40,882 nt of DNA from Anabaena azotica FACHB-119 (lineage in GTDB: Bacteria > Cyanobacteriota > Cyanobacteriia > Cyanobacteriales > Nostocaceae). Below are positions 18,601-26,672 of this stretch, piece by piece (the first letter of the stretch is position 1; each line of letters begins with the position of its first letter). Under the pieces are notes generated by a model. That model was given only the letters and a program-made list of their open reading frames with translations. It was not told the origin of the DNA and did no database searches. The translations under genes and the position numbers were made by a program. The DNA lies in contig NZ_JACJSG010000063.1 in the NCBI RefSeq assembly GCF_014697625.1, positions 1 to 40,882 on the forward strand, written 5' to 3'.

Positions 18601-21600
18601 TGCCGGATTAGATACTAACAGACTGGCGCTCACAGGAAATTTGCTGTCGATGATACCAGCAAGAATTGCATATTTCCTTGACCTGAAAGGCCCAGTAGTT
18701 GCTCTTGATACTGCTTGTTCATCTTCACTAGTCGCTGTGCATCAAGCTTGCGAAAGTATTCAACGGGGAGAGAGTGAACTGGCGATCGCTGGCGGAATTG
18801 CTATCATGGCCACAGCAGACTTCCAAGTATTATCGAGCCAGTTTCAAATGTTATCGGCGGCTGGTCGTTGCAAAACTTTTGATGCGTCAGCATCGGGAAC
18901 AGTTTGGAGCGAAGGTTGCGGTGTTGTCCTCCTCAAAAGCTATGACCAAGCCATTCGTGATAACGATCATATTTATGGCATTATCAAGGGTACAGGCGTT
19001 AATTATGATGGTAATACAAATGGCATTAGCGCCCCCAGTGGTCAGTCGCAAACAAGTTTAGAACAAAGGGTTTATCACAAGTTTGGCATTAATCCCGAAA
19101 CTATTAGTTATGTAGAAGCGCATGGTACAGCCACACCACTAGGCGATCCTATCGAGGTGGAAGCTTTAACAGAAGCATTTTCGCAATGGACAAGCAAGAA
19201 ACAGTTTTGTGCGATCGGCTCGGTAAAAACTAATATTGGTCATGCAGCAACCTCTGCGGGAATTTCCGGTTTAATTAAGACAGTTTTATGCCTCAAGCAC
19301 CAGAAATTAGTGCCTTCGTTACATTTTGACCAAGCCAACCCACATATTGATTTTGAGAATAGTCCCTTCTATGTCAACACAGAATTGAAAGATTGGCAAG
19401 TAAGCGATCGCCATCCCAGACGAGCGACAGTTAGTTCCTTCGGTTTTAGTGGTACAAATGCTCATATAGTCGTAGAAGAAGCACCTTTGAATCTTCAAGG
19501 TAGCAATTTGAGTGAGCGATCGCACCATATCTTAACCATATCTGCTAAGTGTGAGCCAGGTCTACAAGCGCTAGCACAAGATTATCAGCAATTTTTAGAG
19601 ACTAATTCCCCAGATGCGATCGCAGATATTTGTTTCAGTGCCAATACGGGAAGGTCGCATTTTGATTATCGCCTAGCTTTAGTAGCTGAATCTAGAGAAA
19701 ACCTAGTTCAACAGTTAAAAGCCTTTGCCACTGGGGAAGAAACAACAGGACTTTTAGCAGGTCAAACCACCAGCCAACCGCCCAAAATCGCCTTTTTATT
19801 CACAGGTCAGGGTTCGCAGTATGTGGACATGGGAAGGGAACTGTATTCAACCCAACCTGTATTCCGCCAAGCTTTAGAAGAATGCGATCGCATTTTACGC
19901 CATTATCTAGACAAACCCCTGCTGAACATTTTATATCCTGCATCCGGGGATACATCACCCATAGATGAAACTGCTTACACGCAACCAGCAATCTTTGCCA
20001 TAGAATATGCCCTAGTGCAATTATGGCAATCCTGGGGAATTCAACCCGATGTAGTCATGGGTCACAGTGTCGGGGAATATGTAGCGGCTTGCGTGGCGGG
20101 AGTTTTCAGTTTAGCAGATGGGTTAAAGTTGATTGCCCATAGAGGTAAGCTGATGCAAGCATTACCTGCTAATGGCAAAATGGTATCCGTAATGGCGGAT
20201 GAAGCAACGGTGAAAACGGCGATTTCTGCTAGTGGGTTAGAAGTGGCGATCGCCGCCTACAATGGCCCTGAGAGTATAGTCATTTCTGACCACAAAGACA
20301 AAGTGGATATAGTCAAGGCGCTATTAGAAGACAAAGGCATCAAAACCAAAGAATTGACTGTTTCCCACGCCTTTCACTCGCCCTTGATGCAGCCAATGCT
20401 GGCAGAATATGAAACCATAGCCACACAAGTCAGCTACAAAGACCCTCAAATTACCTTAATTTCTAACGTTACCGGGGAAAAGGTAGATGAAAGCATAACT
20501 ACAGCCAAATACTGGGTGCGTCACGTCAAAGAACCAGTCAAGTTTGCCCAAAGTATGCAGACCTTGAACAAAGAAGGAAACTGCATATTTTTAGAAATTG
20601 GGCCGAAACCAATTTTATTAGGCATGGGTCGTCAATGTCTACCAGCCGATGCAGGCGTATGGCTACCTTCCCTCAGACCAGGAGTCAAAGATTGGCAACA
20701 GATATTAAATAGTCTGGGACAATTGTATGTGCAGGGAATAGAGGTAAATTGGTCAGAATTTGACCTTGACTATCCTCGTCGCAAAGTGACATTACCCACC
20801 TATCCATTCCAACGACAACGATATTGGGTAGAAGCTGCTGAGGATGAACAACAAAAAGTAGCATCTCTCCAGCAAGAGAATACATCCAGCCCAATTTATC
20901 ATCTCTTGTGTAAAGGGGAAACAGAACTTGTCAGCAGCGAGTTAGAAAAATTAGGAGTACTTTCGCCAGAGGAAATTCAGCTATTACCCAAGCTACTAAA
21001 GCTATTAGTTGAACAACATCAACAACAGTTGAAAATAGCACCTACTCCTACCCAAAACGAATCTGCTAAAAGCGATGAAAAAACTACACCTTTCAAGTCA
21101 GCATCCAGTAATAAAGGTGAGGAAATCTTAGCAGCAGATTCAGAAACTCGCAAACAATTATTAAGGATTTATATTGGTCAATTATTAGCTAAAGTAGTAG
21201 GAATATCTCCTGCTGCTCTCAACTGGCAAAAGCGCCTTTCTGAACTGGGCTTTGACTCTTTGATGGCTACTGATTTAAGAAAAACCATCGAAAGCAACTT
21301 ACAGGTGGCTGTTCCTGTAGAATATTTGTCAGAGCTAAATATTGAACAGTTCTTAATCCAAATACTTTACCTAATTGAACAGAAGTTTCCCAAGGGAAAT
21401 GTGCAAACAGCCAATGCAACTATTGATGAACAAAAAAGTTCCATCAATTCAGTGGAAAAGGTTGTAGATAACAACCAAAAATGGGTTAAAATCTCACCGC
21501 GAAATTCTCAACCTCTGTTTCGTCTCTTCTGCTTCCATCATGCAGGCGCTAGCTCTTCTGTATTTAATTCCTGGTCAGAAAAATTTGCCTCAAAAATAGA

Positions 21601-22216
21601 AGTTTGCCCCATCCAATTACCTGGAAGAGGGAATCGACTTAAGGAACCTGCTTTTACTAAAATCAAGCCTCTAGTGCAAACTCTTGCACCAATTATCAAG
21701 CCATACCTAGACATTCCTTTTGCCTTTTTCGGTCATAGTATGGGAGCGCTAGTAAGTTTTGAATTAACTCGTGAACTGCGCCGACAAAATTATCCTACTC
21801 CCGATTACTTATTTGTAGGCGGGTATCGTGCGCCCCATATCCCAGATTTAAAATCACCAATTTATAAACTTCCTGAACCTAAGTTTATTCAAGCTCTTTC
21901 TGGTTACGGGGGAATACCTGAAAATATGTTGCAAGACCAGTTCTTCTTGCAAACTTTTCTGCCGACTTTCAGGGCTGATTTTGAGCTTCTAGACACATAC
22001 TTTCACACAAAGGAAGAACCCCTAGAAGCTCCTATCTATGTATTTGGTGGTCTTGAAGATCATACCGTTGGCATCAAAGAACTTTCTGGTTGGGAGGAAC
22101 AAACTAAAGCTAACTTCAAGCTGAAAATGTTTACTGGCGACCATTTCTTTTTACGGGGAGTGGAGGATGAAATCATCAAAATTATTGAAGAAACTATTTT
22201 CTGTACAATTAATTAA
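15605..22216 (+). CDS. cylH: ECH2-ER-KS-AT-ACP-TE polyketide synthase, CylH-like
   Basis: This 2203-residue multidomain protein starts at GTG 15605, with GAGGGTG upstream. Residues about 15-260 are a crotonase domain (QGHGIGGGFVFGLYADLVV), expected to be the decarboxylase ECH2 of the branching cassette. Residues about 310-640 are a zinc-free enoylreductase (AVNFRDVINALG; HAAAGGTGQAAVQLAQ), expected to reduce the branched alkene. Residues 649-816 are four 42-residue repeats. The KS starts near 868 with Cys1038 in DTACSSS. The AT has Ser1488 in GHSVGEY and HAFH, so it is malonyl-specific. The ACP has Ser1885 in LGFDSLM. The C-terminal thioesterase (about 1960-2203) has Ser2045 in GHSMGA and His2180 in GDHFFL. 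The thioesterase resembles type II editing enzymes (LFCFHHAGASSSVF, IQLPGRGNR). There is no KR, so the last extension leaves a beta-keto thioester. Confidence 0.94.
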   Translation: MASINFKLDSVKSSSEVVQLLDLGNGVVQITMQDEENCNTFSSQIIDGLYKCFGAVAQNKSYKVVILTGYGNYFCSGGTKEELIKIYKGELQFNELDFFRILLDCEIPVIAAMQGHGIGGGFVFGLYADLVVLSQESIYTTNFMKYGFTPGLGCTFIVPTKLGSVLGQEMMYTAQNYRGEELANKGIPFPVVPRKEVLNHALTLAHKIAEKPRLSLVTLKAHLTAEIRKKLPEFLEKELKMHDITFHQLEVANRIEAIYGETNVSSQSEILNQTDIQNQVSPISRQNHKQETIESSPAFEQVQLKISSYGLLNSLTLAPLQRKVPGYAEVEVQVKAVAVNFRDVINALGMLKEYNEQKFGITNEENLTFGFEGVGTIVAVGEGVRQWRVGDEVMVIGVHDAFSSFIVCPVNNLVAKPANLSMVSAATIPIPFFTAAHGLYNLAKIQPGETVLIHAAAGGTGQAAVQLAQLMGAEVFATASLGKMDFLKNQGIKYIMNSRTTEFAEQVMEITQGRGVDVIFNSLTHGEYIQKNIDILALGGRYVEIGKLNIWSHEQVAQKRADVKYFPFDLGDEFAQNNQLFSQIWGKLAQNFEREHLKPLNYKEFAIADVVESFRYLQRSQHIGRVVVTMPESTYWQEELNGDRLHNQNQLVNQEDVLHQLQSGTVSLEAAENLLLGLTQEEPQPVENGHNQLVNQEDVLHQLQSGTVSLEQAENLLLGLTQEEPQPVENGHNQLVNQEDVLHQLQSGTVSLEQAENLLLGLTQPEPQPVENGHNQLTNQEDVLHQLQSGTVSLEQAENLLLGLTQPEPQPVENGHNQLITKDNSESILSLQNAREITGEKAENLLLEEVESATKTNTVISRPVKNTDIAIIGISCRYPGAKNWREFWENLKNGVDSVTEVPPGRWQEKEWYHPDPEHPGTSYSKCAGFLDEIDKFDPLFFQISPVEAQFIEPQQRIFLEEAYHAIEDAGYAADSLKGKQCGVFVGAGTNGDYNRLLSLAGLDTNRLALTGNLLSMIPARIAYFLDLKGPVVALDTACSSSLVAVHQACESIQRGESELAIAGGIAIMATADFQVLSSQFQMLSAAGRCKTFDASASGTVWSEGCGVVLLKSYDQAIRDNDHIYGIIKGTGVNYDGNTNGISAPSGQSQTSLEQRVYHKFGINPETISYVEAHGTATPLGDPIEVEALTEAFSQWTSKKQFCAIGSVKTNIGHAATSAGISGLIKTVLCLKHQKLVPSLHFDQANPHIDFENSPFYVNTELKDWQVSDRHPRRATVSSFGFSGTNAHIVVEEAPLNLQGSNLSERSHHILTISAKCEPGLQALAQDYQQFLETNSPDAIADICFSANTGRSHFDYRLALVAESRENLVQQLKAFATGEETTGLLAGQTTSQPPKIAFLFTGQGSQYVDMGRELYSTQPVFRQALEECDRILRHYLDKPLLNILYPASGDTSPIDETAYTQPAIFAIEYALVQLWQSWGIQPDVVMGHSVGEYVAACVAGVFSLADGLKLIAHRGKLMQALPANGKMVSVMADEATVKTAISASGLEVAIAAYNGPESIVISDHKDKVDIVKALLEDKGIKTKELTVSHAFHSPLMQPMLAEYETIATQVSYKDPQITLISNVTGEKVDESITTAKYWVRHVKEPVKFAQSMQTLNKEGNCIFLEIGPKPILLGMGRQCLPADAGVWLPSLRPGVKDWQQILNSLGQLYVQGIEVNWSEFDLDYPRRKVTLPTYPFQRQRYWVEAAEDEQQKVASLQQENTSSPIYHLLCKGETELVSSELEKLGVLSPEEIQLLPKLLKLLVEQHQQQLKIAPTPTQNESAKSDEKTTPFKSASSNKGEEILAADSETRKQLLRIYIGQLLAKVVGISPAALNWQKRLSELGFDSLMATDLRKTIESNLQVAVPVEYLSELNIEQFLIQILYLIEQKFPKGNVQTANATIDEQKSSINSVEKVVDNNQKWVKISPRNSQPLFRLFCFHHAGASSSVFNSWSEKFASKIEVCPIQLPGRGNRLKEPAFTKIKPLVQTLAPIIKPYLDIPFAFFGHSMGALVSFELTRELRRQNYPTPDYLFVGGYRAPHIPDLKSPIYKLPEPKFIQALSGYGGIPENMLQDQFFLQTFLPTFRADFELLDTYFHTKEEPLEAPIYVFGGLEDHTVGIKELSGWEEQTKANFKLKMFTGDHFFLRGVEDEIIKIIEETIFCTIN
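17549..18052 (+). repeat. Four tandem 126-bp repeats inside the CylH-like gene
   Basis: Units at 17549, 17675, 17801 and 17927 each encode 42 residues. The pattern is NQLVNQEDVLHQLQSGTVSL, then EQAENLLLGLTQ, then an acidic Pro-rich PQPVENGH tail. Unit 1 has EAA instead of EQA, units 1-2 end QEEPQPV and units 3-4 end QPEPQPV. Each unit predicts a short helix-turn-helix (ILxxLxxGxxSxEQAxxLL) plus a flexible tail. The repeats lie between the ER and KS domains. Confidence 0.95.
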
Positions 22217-22246
22217 GGAAAATAGAAAGTAATGAGTTGGGGATTT

Positions 22247-22394
22247 ATATCATGTCCGCTTAAATACTTATCATATATTGGGGGCTGGTAATAGGTAATC
22301 GGTAATAGGTAATGGCTCACAACAATTATCTATTAGCTATTACCAATTACCGACCAAAACAACCATATTATAAGTAATTAGCCGAACTTGATAT
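22247..22394. repeat. 148-bp palindromic MITE-like element, copy 1
   Basis: This 148-bp element recurs in inverted orientation at 36908-37055 with only two visible mismatches. Its ends form imperfect terminal inverted repeats (about 24 of 30 positions pair, starting ATATCA). The interior is built of GGTAAT / ATTACC motifs that fold back on each other. It has no coding capacity and sits between the cylH-like and cylI-like genes. Confidence 0.88.
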
Positions 22395-22452
22395 TAGACC
22401 CAAACTCATTAAGAGTTTTCCAGTCAAACAAATAAAACAAGTAAAATTTGCC

Positions 22453-23574
22453 ATGAGTTATATAGTTTCTACAACAACAGCATTTCCCGAACAGTACTAT
22501 CCTCAAACAGTATTAGCTGCTGCTTTACGCAGGTTTTTTACTGTAGCAGATTTAGATTTTGATCTAGATCAGATTGATCGTTTTTTCACAAACGTTAAAA
22601 TCGACGGTCGTTACTTTGCTCTACCATTAGATTCCTTACTCGACCCGCCCACATGGGAAGTAAGTATCAATAGAGGTTTGGAAGCTTCTTTGAGTTTAGC
22701 TGAAACTGCTATCAATAAATTGCTGGAAAAAACCAACATCCAACCTCAAGATATATCTTTGTTGGCATCTGTCTCTATGACTCCAGCAATTCCCTCTTTA
22801 GATGGGCGGTTAATGAACCGAATTCCCTTTTCTTCTACCATAAAAAGATTACCCATGAATGGGGTAGGTTGTATGGGTGGAGCTTTTGGGATTTCTCGCG
22901 TTGCTGATTATCTGAAAGCACATCCAAAAGAAGCAGCAATTCTATTTGCAGTAGAGATTTCTTCTGCTTTATGGCAAGGTTCTTTACAAGCAAATTTAAC
23001 TTCATTAATTCGCCGCCTTCCAGAAAATCCCTCTTTATATAGTGAGATTATTATGGATATTATTACTGCTGCTTTGTTTGCAGATGGTTGTGGCGCAATT
23101 TTAATGGTAGGAAAAGAGCATCCTTTAGCGAAATCAGGACTACCTCAAGTCATTGATAATCGTTCCTTTTTAGTTCCTAATACAGTGGAAATAATGGGAC
23201 TGGATGTAGTTGATAGTGGTTTTAGAAATATTCTCAGACCAGAAGTATCGGATCATCTCAAACAAGGATTAAGACCATTAATTAATGGTTTGCTGGCTGA
23301 TAATAAGATTGAACCTGAGAACTTATATCGTTGGATTGTACACCCTGGAGGCCCGAAAGTAATCGATACAGTTGAAGCAGAATTTGGATTAGATAGTCGC
23401 ACTTTGCAATTGAGTCGAGATACTTTAGCAGAGGTGGGGAATATCTCTTCTGCAACAGTGCTTTATATGCTAGAGAAAGTGCTATCAGGGGAACAGTCTC
23501 CTCCTGACTCCTATGGACTGGTGGTAGCAATGGGGCCTGGTTTTGCACAGGAAGCAATTTTACTCAAATGGTAG
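22453..23574 (+). CDS. cylI: Type III polyketide synthase, CylI-like
   Basis: This 373-residue enzyme is of the chalcone/stilbene synthase superfamily. The catalytic triad is Cys140 (GVGCMGGAFGISRVADYL), His297 (WIVHPGGPKVID) and Asn330 (VGNISSATVLYMLE). In the cyl pathway the type III PKS takes the product of the type I PKS and forms the alkylresorcinol ring with malonyl-CoA. That role is inferred here from synteny. It begins 236 bp after the cylH-like gene, beyond the MITE-like repeat, so it may have its own promoter. The stop codon overlaps the region carrying the ribosome-binding site of the following methyltransferase, so the two are translated together. Confidence 0.94.
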   Translation: MSYIVSTTTAFPEQYYPQTVLAAALRRFFTVADLDFDLDQIDRFFTNVKIDGRYFALPLDSLLDPPTWEVSINRGLEASLSLAETAINKLLEKTNIQPQDISLLASVSMTPAIPSLDGRLMNRIPFSSTIKRLPMNGVGCMGGAFGISRVADYLKAHPKEAAILFAVEISSALWQGSLQANLTSLIRRLPENPSLYSEIIMDIITAALFADGCGAILMVGKEHPLAKSGLPQVIDNRSFLVPNTVEIMGLDVVDSGFRNILRPEVSDHLKQGLRPLINGLLADNKIEPENLYRWIVHPGGPKVIDTVEAEFGLDSRTLQLSRDTLAEVGNISSATVLYMLEKVLSGEQSPPDSYGLVVAMGPGFAQEAILLKW

Positions 23575-23585
23575 GAGGGCATGAT

Positions 23586-24185
23586 ATGTTAACGAGGTAT
23601 ATCTTCCTGGGGATCATTTTTGTAGTTTTTCTGCAACGAATGATCGAGTTGCGGATCAGCAAAAGTAACGAAGCGTATATGCTAGCTCAAGGAGCAAAAA
23701 AGCATAGCGATAATTTACTAGGTGCAGTGAAAGTGCTACAAATTAGTTGGGTAATAGCTGCGATCGCTGAAGTTTGGTACTTTAATCGTCCTTTTAGCCT
23801 CCCTTTAGCCGCCGTCGCTGTATCGCTAACAATAGCAGGACAAGTCTTGCGTTACTTATCCATGCAGGCTTTAGGCCAACGTTGGACTCTCCCAATTATG
23901 ACCATACCCAATATGCCTGTAGTAGATAAAGGCATTTATCTTTATCTACGTCATCCTAACTGGTTGGGAGTCATCCTAGAAATTGCCGCACTACCATTAA
24001 TTCACGGCGCTTATTTAACCACGATTGTTTTTTCTGTTGCTAACGCTTTCATAATTAGTAAGCGTGTTCAAACGGAAGAGGAGGCTTTAACCCAAAATAG
24101 TAACTACAGTTTAGTTTTTGCCAACAGACCTCGTTTTATCCCCAAAATCCCCTTGATTTCCTCAGCAACCTCTGGAGGTAACTGA
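23586..24185 (+). CDS. Membrane methyltransferase of the isoprenylcysteine carboxyl methyltransferase (ICMT/PEMT) type
   Basis: This protein of about 199 residues has four to five hydrophobic segments, for example YIFLGIIFVVFLQ, VLQISWVIAAIAEV and LPLAAVAVSLTIAGQVL. The C-terminal SAM-binding pattern of the family is present: VVDKGIYLYLRHPNWLGVIL (the RHPxY/WxG motif) followed later by KRVQTEEEAL (the ExxEE-like element). I chose the ATG at 23586 because GGAGGG lies 7 nt upstream; an ATG at 23568 overlaps the type III PKS stop. Type III PKS genes paired with ICMT-type methyltransferases are known from alkylresorcinol operons (SrsA/SrsB in Streptomyces), where the methyltransferase O-methylates the ring hydroxyl. 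The same role on the resorcinol or paracyclophane is a reasonable inference here. Confidence 0.87.
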   Translation: MLTRYIFLGIIFVVFLQRMIELRISKSNEAYMLAQGAKKHSDNLLGAVKVLQISWVIAAIAEVWYFNRPFSLPLAAVAVSLTIAGQVLRYLSMQALGQRWTLPIMTIPNMPVVDKGIYLYLRHPNWLGVILEIAALPLIHGAYLTTIVFSVANAFIISKRVQTEEEALTQNSNYSLVFANRPRFIPKIPLISSATSGGN

Positions 24186-24593
24186 GCAGAACCTCTGGAG
24201 TATGGTCTAATAGACATTAAGCTTTTGCAGCGCTGACAAACTTCTCGATACCTCTATCAGCCTTCATTGGCAGTTAAGAAGATTAGTTAAATAAGAACGA
24301 AATTCTCGATTTACCCGACTTTCCGGTAGCCAAAGCGCAACCCCTCTTATATCCAGTCCAGTTAATTAGTGATGATTGCGGCATCCGTGTAAAAATCGGG
24401 AAAGCTTCTTTCCCCCAGACCCCTACGGTCTTAATGGTCAGTCCCTAACAGGGAATGAGATTATACCCTCTTGCCGCTCCTCGTCACAAATTTCTTAACA
24501 TACCTTAATTTATTGTCATCTTAATTTATTAAGAATGACAATAACAAATCCTAAACTTCAGTGTAACAACATAAAATCAACCTTTTTGCTGCT
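24186..24593. other. Intergenic region before the cylK-like gene
   Basis: This 408-bp stretch has no coding ORF that I can support. It holds a short palindrome TCCCTAACAGGGA near 24443 and the long imperfect palindrome described at 24510-24544. A promoter for the following gene is likely here but cannot be pinned down by eye. Confidence 0.45.
24510..24544. promoter_or_regulatory. 35-nt imperfect palindrome upstream of the cylK-like gene
   Basis: TTATTGTCATCTTAA and TTAAGAATGACAATAA are complementary apart from one bulged base, separated by about 4 nt. The element ends 49 bp before the ATG of the alkylase gene. It could be a dimeric regulator's operator, a transcript hairpin, or a terminator-like structure for the upstream operon. 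Confidence 0.5.
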
Positions 24594-26672
24594 ATGACAG
24601 ACAATAGAAAAATATCAAGAGGATTTTCCCGCGTAGGCGATAAAAAAATCAGAACAGCCTTGCGCTCAGTCGATGAACAAATAACCCAGTCCTTAAGCTC
24701 AACATTAAGTGAAGTTCTGCCAAACGAGCTGCAAACATATATCAGAGCCATCTTACAAAGGTCTGGTCGCACCGACGGGGCCAGTCTTTTAACAGGCCCC
24801 AATGTTGATATATCATCATTATTTTTTAATGAAGATCCCAGTAAGAATTTTCCCAACACTTTTGCTACATATAGTAACGTCCTGACAGTTTCTAGCGATA
24901 TCAATTTCATCACATCAGAAGATGCAGAGGTCAAAATCATTTGGGGTCGTCATGGAAGTGATAGCCTAACTGGTTTTGACCCTGGTGTTGATAATACTGG
25001 TAAACGCAGAATTGATATTTTTGTCGGTGATTTTATCGACGAACAATTTAATCCTATACCTGGCGCATTGAACGCAGGTAAGTCTTGGTCAGACAGATTT
25101 ATTTTGGGTGATTGGCAAAAATCCTACTATGTTGAGGATGACGAAACTTTAGGTTTAAACCAATCAGCTCTAATTTTAGACTTTAACCCTAATGAAGATA
25201 CCATTCAACTGCACGGCGATCGCCAAGACTATGAAATAGTAAACACTAGCCAGGGAACAGCAATATTTTGGCGCGAGAGGGATGGTTATGACCTCGTGGG
25301 CATTGTAGCTGGAGTCTCTGATTTGAGTTTAGATGATGACTACTTCCAGTTCACGGGCAACAAAGCACCAAAAACAGTCCTCAAGGAGGCTGAACATATC
25401 GGCACTACGGCGAACGATTACATATTTAGTTCCACCGTAGATGCTCAGGGCAATTTCTTTGTTGGCGGAGGAACCGGTGGTTCTTTGGCAGGAAGCAACA
25501 TAGGAGCTAGGGATGCTTGGCTAGCCAAATATGATAGCAATGGCAACCTGCGATGGAGTAAACAATTTGGCTCAACCGGCACTGAAAGCGTATGGGCTAT
25601 GGCTAGTGACGGAAGCAATGTTTACGTTGCGGGAAACACCACAGGCCAGCTAGAAAATAATACCTCCAAAGGCGGCAACGATGGTTATTTAGCTAAGTAC
25701 GATAGCGACGGGAACCAAGTGTGGATTAAACAGTATGGGACTTACACACTTGAGGAGTCATATAAAATTACCGTCGATTCCAGTGGCAATGTTTACACTG
25801 CTGGTCACACTTTTGGTAGCTTGGGTGGGCCAAACCAAAACTTGGGACAAGGTGAAGTATTTGAATTACCATCAACAGATGGCTACGTGGCTAAGTTCGA
25901 TAGCAATGGTAATGAATTGTGGGTTGCCCAGTTTGGTACGATCACACTTGACGACAATTGGGGTATCGCAGTTGACAACAATGGCAATGTCTTCGCTGGA
26001 GGAAATACAAAAGGCAGCTTCGGAGGGCCAAATGCCGGGCCAGCAGGCGAATATGATGCCTGGCTAGTGAAGCTGAACAAAGATGGTCAAACTGATTGGG
26101 TGAGACAATTTGGTACTCCCAATTATGACTTTATGTGGGATATTGAAACCGATAGTGTAGGCAATATCTATGCTACCGGATGGACTCTGGGAGACTTGGG
26201 AGGAAAAAATGCCGGCTCTTATGATGTCTGGCTGGCCAAGTACGACACTAATGGCAACCAGTTATGGATTAAACAGTTTGGCACTAGTGCAGATGATGCA
26301 CCCAATTTAGATGGGATAGATATAGACGCAAATGACAATATCTATCTGACGGGAAATACAAACGGCAACTTAGGAGGAGCTAACGCTGGATCTTATGATG
26401 CTTGGGCGGCGAAGTTTGACAAGGATGGCAACCAGTTATGGCTCACACAGTTTGGTACGCCCTATTATGACACCGCTACCACGGTCACTGCCGATAATTA
26501 TGGTAAAGTTTACGTTTCGGGAACTACTGAGGGAAGTTTGGGAGCTACCAATGCTGGATCTTATGACGCTTGGTCGCTCAAACTAGACGCTGATAACGGA
26601 AAAATACAAGATTTTAATTCTTCTAATTCTTATGACTACGCGGGTCTTGGGAATGGGAATTTTTCAGTTTAG
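24594..26672 (+). CDS. cylK: CylK-like alkyl chloride-dependent alkylating enzyme (Ca-binding-like region plus beta-propeller)
   Basis: This 692-residue protein matches the CylK architecture. An N-terminal region of about 270 residues contains an RTX/hemolysin-like stretch (IIWGRHGSDSLTGFDPG and LDFNPNEDTIQLHGD). It is followed by six to seven SBBP-type beta-propeller blades, each with AKYDSNGNxxWxKQFGT followed by DxxGNVYxxGxTxGxLGG. CylK catalyses Friedel-Crafts alkylation of resorcinol rings with secondary alkyl chlorides. From memory its key residues include Arg105 and Tyr473. With a constant shift of 14, these fall on Arg119 (WGRHGSD) and Tyr487 (GEYDAWLV), and a TLD motif at 451-453 lies near the expected Thr438/Asp440. 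A related family (BrtB) makes C-O bonds to carboxylates instead; the type III PKS and FAAL context favours ring alkylation. No signal peptide is visible. Confidence 0.9.
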   Translation: MTDNRKISRGFSRVGDKKIRTALRSVDEQITQSLSSTLSEVLPNELQTYIRAILQRSGRTDGASLLTGPNVDISSLFFNEDPSKNFPNTFATYSNVLTVSSDINFITSEDAEVKIIWGRHGSDSLTGFDPGVDNTGKRRIDIFVGDFIDEQFNPIPGALNAGKSWSDRFILGDWQKSYYVEDDETLGLNQSALILDFNPNEDTIQLHGDRQDYEIVNTSQGTAIFWRERDGYDLVGIVAGVSDLSLDDDYFQFTGNKAPKTVLKEAEHIGTTANDYIFSSTVDAQGNFFVGGGTGGSLAGSNIGARDAWLAKYDSNGNLRWSKQFGSTGTESVWAMASDGSNVYVAGNTTGQLENNTSKGGNDGYLAKYDSDGNQVWIKQYGTYTLEESYKITVDSSGNVYTAGHTFGSLGGPNQNLGQGEVFELPSTDGYVAKFDSNGNELWVAQFGTITLDDNWGIAVDNNGNVFAGGNTKGSFGGPNAGPAGEYDAWLVKLNKDGQTDWVRQFGTPNYDFMWDIETDSVGNIYATGWTLGDLGGKNAGSYDVWLAKYDTNGNQLWIKQFGTSADDAPNLDGIDIDANDNIYLTGNTNGNLGGANAGSYDAWAAKFDKDGNQLWLTQFGTPYYDTATTVTADNYGKVYVSGTTEGSLGATNAGSYDAWSLKLDADNGKIQDFNSSNSYDYAGLGNGNFSV

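Noticed and set aside
24425..24465. CRISPR-like repeat (GTCAGTCCCTAACAGGGAATG)
   Set aside because: It resembles the palindromic core of some cyanobacterial CRISPR repeats, but it occurs once with no spacers or second copy nearby, so no array can be supported.
25735..26067. Plus-strand ORF of 110 codons inside the cylK-like gene
   Set aside because: It is an alternate frame of the propeller repeats, whose glycine- and asparagine-rich codons leave other frames open.
24594..26672. Ordinary SBBP-repeat surface protein or RTX toxin
   Set aside because: Repeats alone would allow this, but there is no export signal, and the N-terminal region, residue register and cluster position match CylK-type alkylating enzymes.
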